Shown: piece by piece, positions 1 through 10,107 of the stretch
Layout of the letters: every line of letters starts with the position of its first letter
Position numbering within the stretch: the first letter of the stretch is position 1
Program-made: the position numbers and the translations under genes
Assembly: GCA_019454045.1 (NCBI GenBank)
Contig: SKCR01033670.1
Location: forward strand, 1-64,000
Reading direction: 5' to 3'
Length of the DNA stretch: 64,000 bases
Source: Zanthoxylum bungeanum
Taxonomy: Eukaryota; Streptophyta; Magnoliopsida; Sapindales; Rutaceae
Notes under the pieces: model-generated
What the model was told of the DNA's origin: nothing
What the model saw: only the letters and a program-made list of their open reading frames with translations
Databases searched by the model: none

Positions 1-1342
1 AATATCACAACAGTTGCACAGATGGTTTCCAGAAGACTAGTGGCTAATGTACCTTCGAGCAGCGGTGGTAGTACGAGCAAGCTAGATCAATTTCTTAATT
101 TGAGGTCTCTTCAGTTTCATGATACAGCTGATCCTTTTGTTATAGAGAAATGGAAGAATGATATTGAACATATATTCAGTGTGTTAGACTTGACAAATCA
201 ATAGAAGGTTAGGTTTGCTGCCTTTATAAGGAGAGGTGAGGCGGAGACCTGATAGAAGCACACTGAGACTGTACTGACAGATAAATTGAGAGCACCAGAT
301 TATTAGAGAGTTGATGGACTTAGAAGACCTCAGTATATCACATGGGATATGTTCGAGGAAGCCTTTAATGAGAAGTACTTCCCTTATGCTTATCGTAATA
401 AGCAGTGTCGTCAGTTTGAGAATATGGTTCAGAGACCATCATAGACAATAATGGAGTATGAGAGGTGGGTGATTTCCCTATCCCGATACTACTCAGAGTT
501 AATTCGTGCGAGAAGAATACAATTGTGAGAAGTTCAAGAGTGGGCTGAGACAAGAGATTAGGTCACAGATCTCGATTTTGGGGATGCTGCCATATACAGT
601 ACTAGTTGACAGAGCTATGATTGCAGAGAGTGATATCAGGGTCGAGAGAGAGAGTAGAGCAGCCTTCCGAGCGAGCAGGAAGAAGGGGTGACCGGCGTAA
701 ACACACAGGTATAATGCAAGCGCACGTATCGTTCAAGTAGTATAAAAATATCGATCACACGAGGACTTAATTCCTACTGTTGTTATTAATTATTGATACT
801 ATTTATTTACAGGTATCTAATTATAGGGAGAAGGGAATTGATTGCTTTGGTTGGTTGAATGTGGAATTACTTAATTAAAATAAAAAGGCATTAAGAATAC
901 CCAGTATAACCCAATTGAACCATATTCCTATGTCAACCACATTACCTGGATTCATTAAGACCAAGTTCCAATTATGGCTACCCCCGCCCGACAGGTATAT
1001 TCCTATCCTGTAAGGAAATCTATTAAAGGGTTATCTATCCTCAAGGAAGATCGTGGGCTACTGAATCTAAGGCTGAAACCTAAAATCCCTATGTCTAGTT
1101 CATTTTAAGTTTACCTTATCAATTTTATTAGTGGCCAATTAATAAAAAGGCATTAAGATTAAGACTCAATAAACAAACTAAAGAACTACCCATAAAAAGA
1201 AAATCAATTATTAAGTGTGTGTATTGTGTTTCATCACTTCCCTAGAATAAAAATATAATGCTGGGGGTTGGGGATCCACTTTTACTATTTATAATTTAGA
1301 TATATCTCTTAATATAATACAGAAATTAAACATGATATTACT

Positions 1343-1521
1343 GACCAGCCATAAAGGCGGTATTCCTTATTAAGTCAAATTAAGTTCGACCAGCCATAAG
1401 GCGGTAATAATATTTGAACATAAACCAGCCATATAGGCAGTAATTATCTGTCACCTAAAGACCAGCCATATAGGCGGTACCACATTATGTCAAATAAATA
1501 AAACCAGCCATTAAGGCGGTA
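1343..1521. repeat. Five spaced copies of a 19-bp motif inside the solo LTR
   Basis: Copies of ACCAGCCATATAGGCGGTA (with 0-3 changes) start near 1343, 1389, 1423, 1460 and 1502, separated by unrelated AT-rich sequence at 34-46 bp intervals. Three diverged copies stand at the same place in the LTRs of the related element (15436-15570 and 23068-23200). This is an LTR-internal motif array, not CRISPR. Function unknown; protein binding sites are one possibility. Confidence 0.8.
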
Positions 1522-1785
1522 ATCTTTTATATTTTGAATTTTAATTTCCATATTATATTTAAGGGAGATTAATCCAAATTAAAATAATAAAAGTTTCACC
1601 TTATCCCTAGCAGAAAATTAACTACAAAACATTAAAGAAAGGTAGAAGAAGAATTACTACTATTAATGAAAATTAAAATACATAAATTAAAAATAATATT
1701 TATATATACAAAAATAGATGCTTCCTATAAAACCAGGGAAAAATTCCATAGGAGAGCACGAAGAAAAATGAATGGGCGAGGCTCC

Positions 1786-2210
1786 TTTTATAGGCATATT
1801 TTGGTCCAGCGTCGCGACTCTGAAAATGCACTAGCGTCGCGACGCTGGAAACAGTCCATGCGGAGTCCACGCGGGTTGACCACGCATCTGTCGGCAGCAA
1901 TAATTGAGCCACGTGTCACGCTGTGGTTGGCTGGCATGTGGTCGAATAGCAGGGCGACACGTGGCAGCTGCTGATAGGAGGGAATTTCGGTCCAATAGCG
2001 GCTTGACATATGGCAGCACCTGATTCGTCAATAATTCGGTCCAATGGTGAGATGACACGTGGTACGCGCTTGGTTTGGTCCAATGAAATGTTGACACGTG
2101 GCGGAAGGCGTATGTTAGCAGAACCGTTTTGATGGTGACACGTGGTACAGCGCACGTTAGCATGATCGGCACACATTAGCAAATTTTGACCAATCAGATT
2201 TCGACACGTG
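1786..2210 (-). promoter_or_regulatory. LTR promoter: TATA box with six upstream G-boxes
   Basis: On the minus strand CCTATAAAAGG (1784-1794) is a TATA box. Upstream of it in transcription sense lie six CACGTG cores, at about 1911, 1958, 2056, 2095, 2139 and 2205, most within TGACACGTGGC or its complement. CACGTG with these flanks is the G-box/ABRE bound by plant bZIP and bHLH factors (established knowledge). Response of this LTR to ABA, light or stress is inference. Confidence 0.65.
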
Positions 2211-3079
2211 GCACAGGGCGCAAGTTAGCAAGTCCGGCGCATGCTGGGAGTCGCGACGCGCAGGAAGTCATCGTCGCGACGCGTAAAAGACAAAAAACAT
2301 CCCTGTTGACGCATTTTTGTCCATTTTTGCCCTAAATTGCCTCCAATGCTTTCCAAACTTTATTTATCTGCAAAATAACAACAAAACACATCCAAAACGT
2401 TCATAAAACTCTAGAAACAATACAAAACATTAAGCTAAATGAGTGGGAAAAAGTGATATATTTACCACTCATCAAGGGGCGAGATGAGGTTTCTGATGGG
2501 AGACATGACAGATCTAATAGTAGACAATATTCTCCGCAGCTGAGAAACAGCGGGGTACCACCCAGAGGCACCCAGAGTGCACCTCATATAGGACAGTTCT
2601 GTGGGGTTCAACCTGAGCAGGTCTATAGTGGAGGCACAATACCATCTGTTGATCAGAGTGCAGCGAGTGTAGCATCTCGACCGACTAGCACACGACGATG
2701 CTATAATTATGGTCAGGAGGGACATATCAGCACACAATACAACATGGCAAAGAGATGTTACAAATGTAAGCAGGTTATACATTTAGCCAGAGATTGTTCC
2801 GCTGGTGATGGATCTCGAGGAGTTGAGCAAGGAACATGAGGAGTAGTGACAGCATGATGTGGTAGAGGGACTAGTTCTGGTAGTAGTCGTGGGCGAGGCT
2901 CGGGTTTCCCACAGGGCAGAGGCAGAGAGACTCCGAGTGGTGCATATGGTGGTAGAGGATAGATATCTCAGACATATACTGCACCCGATGCTGACAGGGG
3001 ACACATTTTTGCCATGACAGATCATGAGGTACATGATGGTGGTGATGTTGTATCTGGTATAGTTTGAGTATCAAGTATA

Positions 3080-3643
3080 CTTGTCCGAGCTCTTTTTGAT
3101 ACGGGTTCTACATATTCTTTTATTGCCACTACTTGTATTCATTGTTTGGGTAGTGTAGCGGAGTCCAACATGATTACTTTGATCGTGAGTCTTTCTTCGG
3201 GGAAGGACATCATGATAGATGCAGTATACAGAGGATTGCGTGTGGAGATTGATGGGAGACAGCTACCAGTTTTACTTTACCCGTTAGTGATGGAGGACTT
3301 CAGTCTGATTTTAGGGATGAATTGGCTGACAGCTCATGTAGCCGTTATCGATTGTAGTGGTAAAGAAGTGAGGTTTAGGTTGGATGACAGGGAGTTCAAG
3401 GTAGTCAGTGATCATGGTCGTGTTGTGGCACCTATCATTTATGCCATGTCGGCTTGTAGAATGATCAGACAATGGTGTAAAGACTTTTTAGCGAATATTG
3501 TTACAGTAGAGGATAGTGAATCAACGCAGATAGCAGATATTCCAGTTGTGAGGAAGTACCATGACGTGTTTCTTGATGAGTTACCAGGATTTCCTTTACG
3601 TAGAGATCTTATGACTTCCACTGCCCCTATTTCGATAACTTGA
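3080..3643 (+). pseudogene. Protease region of element A
   Basis: Aspartic protease of the gypsy polyprotein. The active-site triad DTG is visible at 3098-3106 (FDTGSTYSF), followed about 70 residues later by the ILGMNWL motif typical of gypsy protease ends, and then by the linker into RT (VVRKYHDVFLDELPG). A stop precedes the active site and another ends the open stretch. It would have cleaved Gag-Pol. The preceding 2841-3080 is a glycine/arginine-rich gag-protease linker with stops. Confidence 0.85.
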
Positions 3644-4330
3644 TACCGTATGGCCCCGGCAGAAATGAAGGAATTGAAAGAACAATTGCAAGATGTGTTA
3701 GATTGAGGATTTATTCAGCCAAGTGTTTCACCTTGGGGAGCACCAGTATTGTTTGTGAAAAAGAAAGATGAGACCTTAAGATTGTGTATCGATTATCGTC
3801 AGCTCAATAAGGTAATGGTTAAGAATCGGTATCTGTTGCCTCGTATCAATGATTCATTTGATCAACTTTAGGGAGCCTCGGTGTTCTCAAAAATCAATCT
3901 TCGATCGGGATATCATCAGATGAGGATTCGAGATGTGGATATTTTGAAGATTGCATTCCGCACTAGATACAATCATTATGAGTTCCTAGTGATGTCATTC
4001 AGACTTAGTAATGCACCTGCAACATTCATGGGTTTGATGAATAGAGTGTTCCAACCGTATTTGGATAAGTTTGTTGTAGTATTTATTGATGACATCATTG
4101 TGTATTCGTCCTCTCGGATTTATCATGAGCATCACATTCGATTGGTATTTGATATTTTGAGGAGCAGTTATATGACAAGTTCTCCAAATGTGAGTTTTGG
4201 CTGGATATGGTGGTGTTTCTGGACACATCATCTCTGTAGAGGGTATCTATGTAGTTCCGCAGAAGGTCGAATCAATTTTGAAGCGGGAGAGACCAAGAAC
4301 GGCAATAGAGGTTCAGAGTTTCTTGGGATT
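3644..4330 (+). pseudogene. Reverse transcriptase of element A
   Basis: RT core with the usual motifs: [13 protein letters not shown] near 3780, [14 protein letters not shown] near 3890, and a catalytic box FIDD in place of YVDD near 4085. In-frame stops occur near 3700 and 3870, and a frameshift follows the catalytic box near 4160. Non-functional. It would have made element cDNA in virus-like particles. Confidence 0.88.
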
Positions 4331-4880
4331 AGCAGGCTACTACCGTCACTTTATCTGAGACTTCTCTATTATTGCTACTCCGATTACTCTGTTGACGAGA
4401 AAAAAATACCATTTGTGTGGACTGGCGATTATGAGAGGAGCTTCCAGATTTTGAAAGAGAAATTGACTACTGCACCAGTTCTCACTCTACCATCTAGACT
4501 TGATGGATATGTGGTTTATACGGATGCATCACATCAGAGATTAGGATGTGTGATGATGCAACATGGGAGAGTGATTGCGTATGCCTTGAGACATTTAAAT
4601 ACCCATGAGAAGAATTATCCCACCCATGATCTAGAGTTGGAAGTGACTGTACACGCTCTTAAGATTTGGAGGTATTATCTATATGGTGCCAATGGTGAGA
4701 TTTATACCGACCATAAAAGCCTGAAATATCTTCCCACTCAGAGAGAGTTGAATTTCAGGCAGATATGTTGGATGGAGTTCCTCAGTGACTATGATTGAAC
4801 TATTAATTACTATCCGGGGAAGGCAAATGTAGTTGCTGACACACTCAGTAGAAAGAACATGGGTATACTGTAATTTCTGA
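4331..4880 (+). pseudogene. RNase H of element A
   Basis: RNase H domain joined to RT. The first catalytic aspartate lies in YTDAS (about 4518), the glutamate position is replaced in the [10 protein letters not shown] stretch, and a further aspartate is in YTDHKSL. The tail YYPGKANVVADTLSRK (about 4805-4855) is the classic gypsy RNase H end, with a stop just before it at 4797. About 4870-5085 is a decayed linker to integrase with several stops. Confidence 0.85.
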
Positions 4881-5084
4881 GAGCTAGACAGAGGATGTTT
4901 GAGAAGATGGCAAAATTACATTTGGCCTCTGAGGTATCTGACAGATGAGGGCTTCTTACTCATATGAAGGTTCGGCCGACACTATTGGATAGACTTAAAA
5001 TAACACAAGATGAAGATGAACAATGCAAGAAATAGAAAGCAGAGGTTGCAGAGAGAGAGATTACTACTTTCAGATTGAGTTCAG

Positions 5085-6420
5085 ATGATGTATTACTTTT
5101 TGGTGATAGAGTTATGGTACCATCTACCGGAGCACCTTAAGCAGGAGATCTTGGATGAAGATCACGATGCTCCGTATAATATGCATCCTGGGAGTACCAA
5201 GATGTATCAGAATCTGAAGGAAACATACTGGTGGTCGGGAATGAAGAGAGAGATTGCCGAGTTTGTATCCCATTTTCTGGTTTGTCAGCAGGTCAAGACA
5301 GAGCATCAGCACCCAGCTAGATTACTCCAGCCTCTACCTATACCTAATTTGCCATGGGAAAACATTATGATGGATTTTGTAGCGGGGCTACCGAGGACAC
5401 ATAAAGGCTACGATGCAATTTGGGTGATAGTGGACCGATTATCTAAGTCTGCTCATTTTCTACCGATTTGAGTTAAGTGGGGACCAGAAAGGCTAGCAGA
5501 ACTGTATTTGGAGCAAATTGTGTGGTTACATGGAGTATTAATTTTGATTGTATCATATAGAGATGCCAGATTTACTTCTCGTTTTTGGCAGGGTTTCCAG
5601 AAATCTATGGGATCGAAGATTTCTATGAGCACGACATTTCATCCTCAGACTGACAGGCAGTCAGAGCAGACTATTCAGACATTGGAGGACCTACTGAGAT
5701 CGTGTGTATTGACTTTTGCTGGAAGATGAGATGGTCATTTACATCTGATAGAGTTTTCCTACAACAACAGCTTCCAAGCGAGTATCAGTATGGCCCCATT
5801 TGAGGCATTGTATGGAAGGAGGTGCATGACTCCTGTTTGTTGGGGCGAGGTTGGAGATAGATAGATTCTAGGTTCAGACTTGGTACATATGACATCTGAG
5901 AGGATCAGACTGATTCGAGCTAGACTATTGGAAGTGCATAGTCGACATAAGAGTTATGCTGACAAAAGAAGAAATGACATTGAGTTCCAAGTGGAGGATA
6001 AAGTCTTATTGAAAGTCTCCCATTAGAAGAGAGTATTGAGATTTGGCTGGAAAGGAAAGTTAGCATCATATTATATTGGTCAAATATGAGATATTAGAGA
6101 GAGTAGGAAAAGTAGCATATCGTTTGACATTACCACCATAATTAGAAAGGATTCATAACGTATTTCATGTGTCTGTGCTGAAGAAGTATGTACTAGATCC
6201 TACTCACATTCTGGAGAGCCAACCGGTCGAATTGAGTGAGAATATGACTTATGAAGAAAAACCCGTGAAGATTGTAGAGCAGAAAGTCCAAGAGTTGAGA
6301 TCCAGACATATCCCTCTTGTGAAGGTCATGTGGACTAATCATCCAATACACGAGGCAACTTGAGAAGTGGAACAAGACATGAGAGAGAAATATCCAGAGC
6401 TAATCGAAGATTGAGAAATT
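5085..6420 (+). pseudogene. Integrase of element A with C-terminal tail
   Basis: Integrase remnant in several open pieces (5085-5471, 5508-5729, 6169-6363). The N-terminal zinc region has lost one cysteine (SHFLVCQQV). The catalytic core keeps the first aspartate (MMDFVAGLP) and the glutamate (SEQTIQTLE), but the second aspartate region reads SYRDARF where the family has SDRD, so the catalytic residue is lost. The C-terminal part, with HVSVLKKYV and a WTNHP box, is the end seen in Tekay-like chromoviruses; I do not see a clear chromodomain. Confidence 0.87.
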
Positions 6421-6443
6421 TTGAGGACAAAATTTTTATAAGG

Positions 6444-8457
6444 TGTGTAGATTGTGAGACCAAGTCTCTTACTTTATTTTATGTAAAATTGAATTAGAGA
6501 TTTATCCTTATCTCTCACACTCCCATGTTCCTTCTAATTCTCCCCCAACTTAGCAACCACTAACCACAACTCCTAATAACACTCAACTCCTTTTACTATA
6601 TAAATTGAAACTAACCCTAAGTTTTTCCTTTAGTGTGTGTGCTTGGTGTGAATCAATAAGAAATATAATGAATTGAAATTCTAGAGATCATTTGAACAGT
6701 TAGAGAGAGACACATACGCGTAGAGAGAGAAAACACAAAACTAGTAGAGAGAGAAAGTGTAAGCATGAGAGAGAAAGGGCTCGTTCGTCATCTTATGGTC
6801 ACCTTTTCCGGAGAGTGACCACTCCAGGAGAATCCCCTCACCGAGACGAAGCCAACGCCTCCGATCTAGTCGCCAGACTCCTCCGCACGCGCTTCAAGAC
6901 ACCACCCACGCGCCGCCGCGTCGCTGCTCAATGCGCCTAGGCGTCGCCGTACGTACAGTTTACCTCCCGAACCAGAATCTTCCCATCGCCGAGATACGCG
7001 GGTTAGACACCTCATTTGTACAATTCGGACCTTCGCTTATCGTGAAACGAGCCAAAAATGAGAGTTAACATCGTTCGATTGTTCGTCGGTGACCACCGAG
7101 CATCCGCCATTTCCACCACCATCGTTGTGATCATGGTGATGTGTACTGACTGTTGACTATCTCGTTGTGGAATCCTGAAGTCGTTGGAGCTCGGTATGTT
7201 ATATTTGACAGTTTTAGGGGTGTAAATGTTATATTTTGAGAGTTTTGGACTTATTCGTAAATTGACATGTTTGGAGACCTAAATGAGCAAATTCTGATTT
7301 TTAGTGAGTAATATATGATAACTGAAAGTTTTGAGACTAAATTGATAATATTGGAGAGTATTGGGGTTAAATTATAAATTTAGAAAATTTAGGGGTAAAA
7401 TCATAATTTTAGTAAAATATAGAGACCTGATCGTAATTTTATAATTTTTCCAGATTTTAGCGATGACATATAAATATAGAGAGTTTTACGTGGATTGAGG
7501 TAAGTAGAAAGCATGATGATTCCCTTTACATAAATATTTGGTGGTTGATGTTTGATCTATGAGTTTATGTATTACAATATAAATATATTTATACATATAT
7601 GTTGGAAATTTGATTGAATAATCGATAGCATGAGAACATAAATTGTGAATATAATTTTTTAGAATTGTATGCTTGTACTATGAATCGAAGTAATTGAGTA
7701 TTATGTGACTTTGAGATGAGTTGATGGATGAAATGCGATGATATGTGTTGTATTGGATGTTGTGTGGGATTATTGTTATGCTGCCGGATTTAGTATAATA
7801 GTGGTCAGAGATGCGAGATTATGTGAGATTAACAGAGGCGTGTGGTTCAATCCCCCTCTTGCACATTTATGCGGGATTATACGGTGGGAAACCTTGGGAG
7901 TAAGAGAGGGACTCTCCCATTGGTTTAAGTCCATTATTATACCGAATCCGGATAACAAACCTTGTTTTATTGAGATATGTTATTGTGAGTATCTTTTGCC
8001 TGAGATAGCTTTTATATATTAATTGTTGTTTCAGATATTAATTATATATATATATATATATATATATTTTGTTGGTGAGGTCATGTTGAGAGTATGAGTG
8101 TTTTTACTTACTGAGCTCTTTAAGCTCACCCCTCATTTTCCCAAACAACTCAGGTAGTTCGCCAACACTACTGTAGCAATATCTATATCAGGATTTAACA
8201 CGTTTGCCACAGTCGTCAATCGGGTTGGTCCATACATTTCTTTTGGCTTTTGAGATATGATATTTAGGATAACTTTCATGTTTTCAGACACTTTTGGTGT
8301 AAACACTCATTTGGGATTTATTAGATTGCATTTTATGGAATATTATTTTTCCTTTGCGAACTTTTAGTTCAGTTGTATGACATATATGTGCTCGAGCTGA
8401 AGTGGTTCGCGGACCCCTTTCTAGGGTTGGGCCTGCTCTAGGGAGGGGGTCGTGACA
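6444..8457 (+). mobile_element. 3' LTR of element A
   Basis: About 2.0 kb from TGTGTAGATT, just after the purine-rich end of pol, to GGTCGTGACA. The interior is non-coding and AT-rich, with a (TA)n microsatellite at about 8042-8066. The left edge is uncertain by a few bases because TG repeats there. No paired LTR is in the window. Confidence 0.8.
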
Positions 8458-8515
8458 CCAATACTTATTTTATTCATTTATTATTTCTCAATTTTTAAAA
8501 TAATAAAATGATAAT
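8458..8515. other. Short pre-insertion sequence between A and D
   Basis: AT-rich, no features. It ends in ATAAT (8511-8515), the left target duplication of element D. Its continuation on the right of D is the ATAATAACCCTAA found at 47920. Confidence 0.7.
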
Positions 8516-9043
8516 TGTTTACGAGTGATTTTAGTTTTAGGGGAAATTTCGGGATAATACTCCCGGGACAATCATCCTCTAATCGTGAATTTGTTTGGTT
8601 ATGTGGGGCAAAAGCAAATTTAGGAAAAGACGAAAAAAATACAAAACCGACAAGAGGTTTTACGTGGCTCGGCGGAATAAACTAGCCTACGTCCACGAGA
8701 ATAAAGTAGAGCACCAATTTTATAACCAAACCGAGCTCGACCAACCTCTTTTAAAGGTGGTCAAATGTTACCGAGCTCATTCTCCCGATCCAAGATGAAT
8801 GATAGGGTTGAACCGAGCTACCGGGCTAAAATGGTCAGTCTCGGCTATGATGTTATCGGCCTCTGACATCTGCATCATGCTATGTCTTCAGGTTTGTCAA
8901 ATCCAGGAAGCCGGGTCCGAACACCATGTCTGGTCGAAGAATGGCTAATACCCTTAGAACATTTATCCTCCCAAAATGAGAAATTCCATTTCTGCCCTTA
9001 CCGAGCTCTTCAAAACACTTGGTCACAGAAATCACCATCAACA
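8516..9043 (-). mobile_element. 3' LTR of element D, internally deleted
   Basis: 528 bp, against 934 bp for the partner at 38279-39212. The missing 0.4 kb matches the partner between two CCGAGCT copies (about 38535 and 38938), so the deletion was probably joined at this 7-bp repeat. It removed the TATA region. The next bases (9044-9072, beginning TCTGTCTCTTAG) match the PPT side of elements B and C. Confidence 0.85.
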
Positions 9044-10104
9044 TCTGTCTCTTAGTTCTCGGTTTCAACGAGTGTATGAGTTGGTACCGGAAACTATGAA
9101 TTCAGGGAAATACTGATCAACCAGATGGTGATTGCCTCTTGGAGACACAAAAAAATGCCTCGGCTATCACTTAAGTTGGCTCTATCTTCTTCATGTGCTC
9201 GGTCATTGAGGATTATGATGTCTATCAAGTCGGTGCTCATGTCTTGAAATGAAATCCCCCTTTTACCCTTCTGGTAGCCGTCCCTTGGATACCGTAAACC
9301 ATCGTTACCTCATAAATGCCCATCAAATCATTTTTAGGGTTTAATCCGGTGAAACTTGTCGAGCATCCACGACTCTCCCGCCAAAATCAAAGCAATCAAC
9401 CATTCAAGGGGCAGCCGAAGGGTTTCCAATCTCACTTGTTCATCACAATCTGAGTAGATGGAACTTGAAAGTGACACGTGGAGCACATCCGAGACCTCTC
9501 TCTCATCTAACGGCCAGAAATACCCCGAGCTGTCTACAAAAATAGAAAAAACACTCATTTCTCTCTTTTACGAAAACCAGCACTTCCGAAGCGCAAGAGA
9601 CTTATTCCTCACTTGTCTGAGATCAGCAAGCTTCAAGACCGACCAGACCAACTCTCCGTACAAACTCTCGAATCAAGTAAGTCTTCTGTTCGACCTCTTT
9701 ATTCCCAATTACTGAAACTTTTCATGCTTGTTTGTCGCCTGCGAAAGTTCATGTACTTTTTCTTGCTCGTTCCTACTGCTCTTCATGTTTTCTATCATGT
9801 TTATGCCTCTATTATGTGTTGTAAATGTGTAGTGTGATTTGCGGGTTGGTTCGGTGGTGTAAAATGCACGTGTTTCTTGGTCGAATGATGGGTTGTGGGT
9901 TATGGTGTTTGATGTTCGGGTTTTCTGGGTTTGTTATTTATCGTGTGTTTGGTTTGATGTTTTAGGGAGAGACTTACTATTTGTGGCCATTGCTAGGAAG
10001 TTTAGAGACTTTAGGCCTAGGTCCCCAGAAGTTAGAATATCCTTTTGGCGCATGACTCACCGAAACTGATTACTAACTGCCCTTTTCGGACCTTGCCATT
10101 GCTA
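9044..10104 (+). other. Leader and promoter region of the antisense gene in element D
   Basis: No long ORF. On the + strand there is a G-box (GACACGTGGA near 9473). A pyrimidine-rich stretch is followed by a possible 5'-UTR intron, with donor CAAGTAAGTC near 9677 and acceptor GCTAG just before the ATG at 10108. The 9044-9300 part resembles the equivalent part of elements B and C. Confidence 0.45.
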
Positions 10105-10107
10105 GGA

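Larger units (their letters stand above)
689..2474 (-). mobile_element. Solo LTR, Athila type, inserted in gag of element A
   Basis: A 1786-bp LTR runs from TGACCGGCG to CCACTCATCA and is flanked by the 5-bp duplication AGGGG (684-688 and 2475-2479). It is homologous to both LTRs of the element at 14620-24199, sharing the opening block with AAGTAGTATAAAAA and the ending block GTGATATATTTACCACTCATCA. The coding strand of that element and a TATA box on this strand give the minus orientation. No internal region is present, so the element was lost by LTR-LTR recombination. It shows the family was mobile more than once here. Confidence 0.93.
1..2840 (+). pseudogene. gag of element A, split by a solo LTR
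   Basis: Capsid-type gag remnant in two pieces, 1-688 and 2475-2840. The first piece has the Retrotrans_gag pattern (FLNLRSLQFHDTADP near the start; then MFEEAFNEKYFP in an adjacent open stretch) with several in-frame stops. The second piece has a serine/glutamine-rich linker and decayed zinc knuckles: CYNYGQEGH has lost its second cysteine, and CYKCKQVIHLARDC has valine where a glycine is usual. The reading frame continues across the solo LTR once one copy of the 5-bp duplication is removed. The protein would have packaged element RNA; it cannot be made from this copy. Confidence 0.85.
1..8457 (+). mobile_element. Element A: Ty3/gypsy retrotransposon, Tekay/Del-like, 5' end outside window
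   Basis: Degenerate gag, protease, reverse transcriptase, RNase H, integrase and a 3' LTR follow each other on the + strand, the Ty3/gypsy order. The protease and RT wording and the integrase C-terminal tail (about 6160-6410) resemble the Tekay/Del chromovirus group; this placement is from memory of the family. Every domain carries stops, so the copy is long dead. The 5' LTR lies left of the window, so no TSD can be checked. Its gag is split by a solo LTR at 689-2474. Confidence 0.9.

Noticed and set aside
1343..1521. CRISPR-like spaced repeats
   Set aside because: Plant LTR context, degenerate 19-bp motifs and AT-rich unequal spacers.
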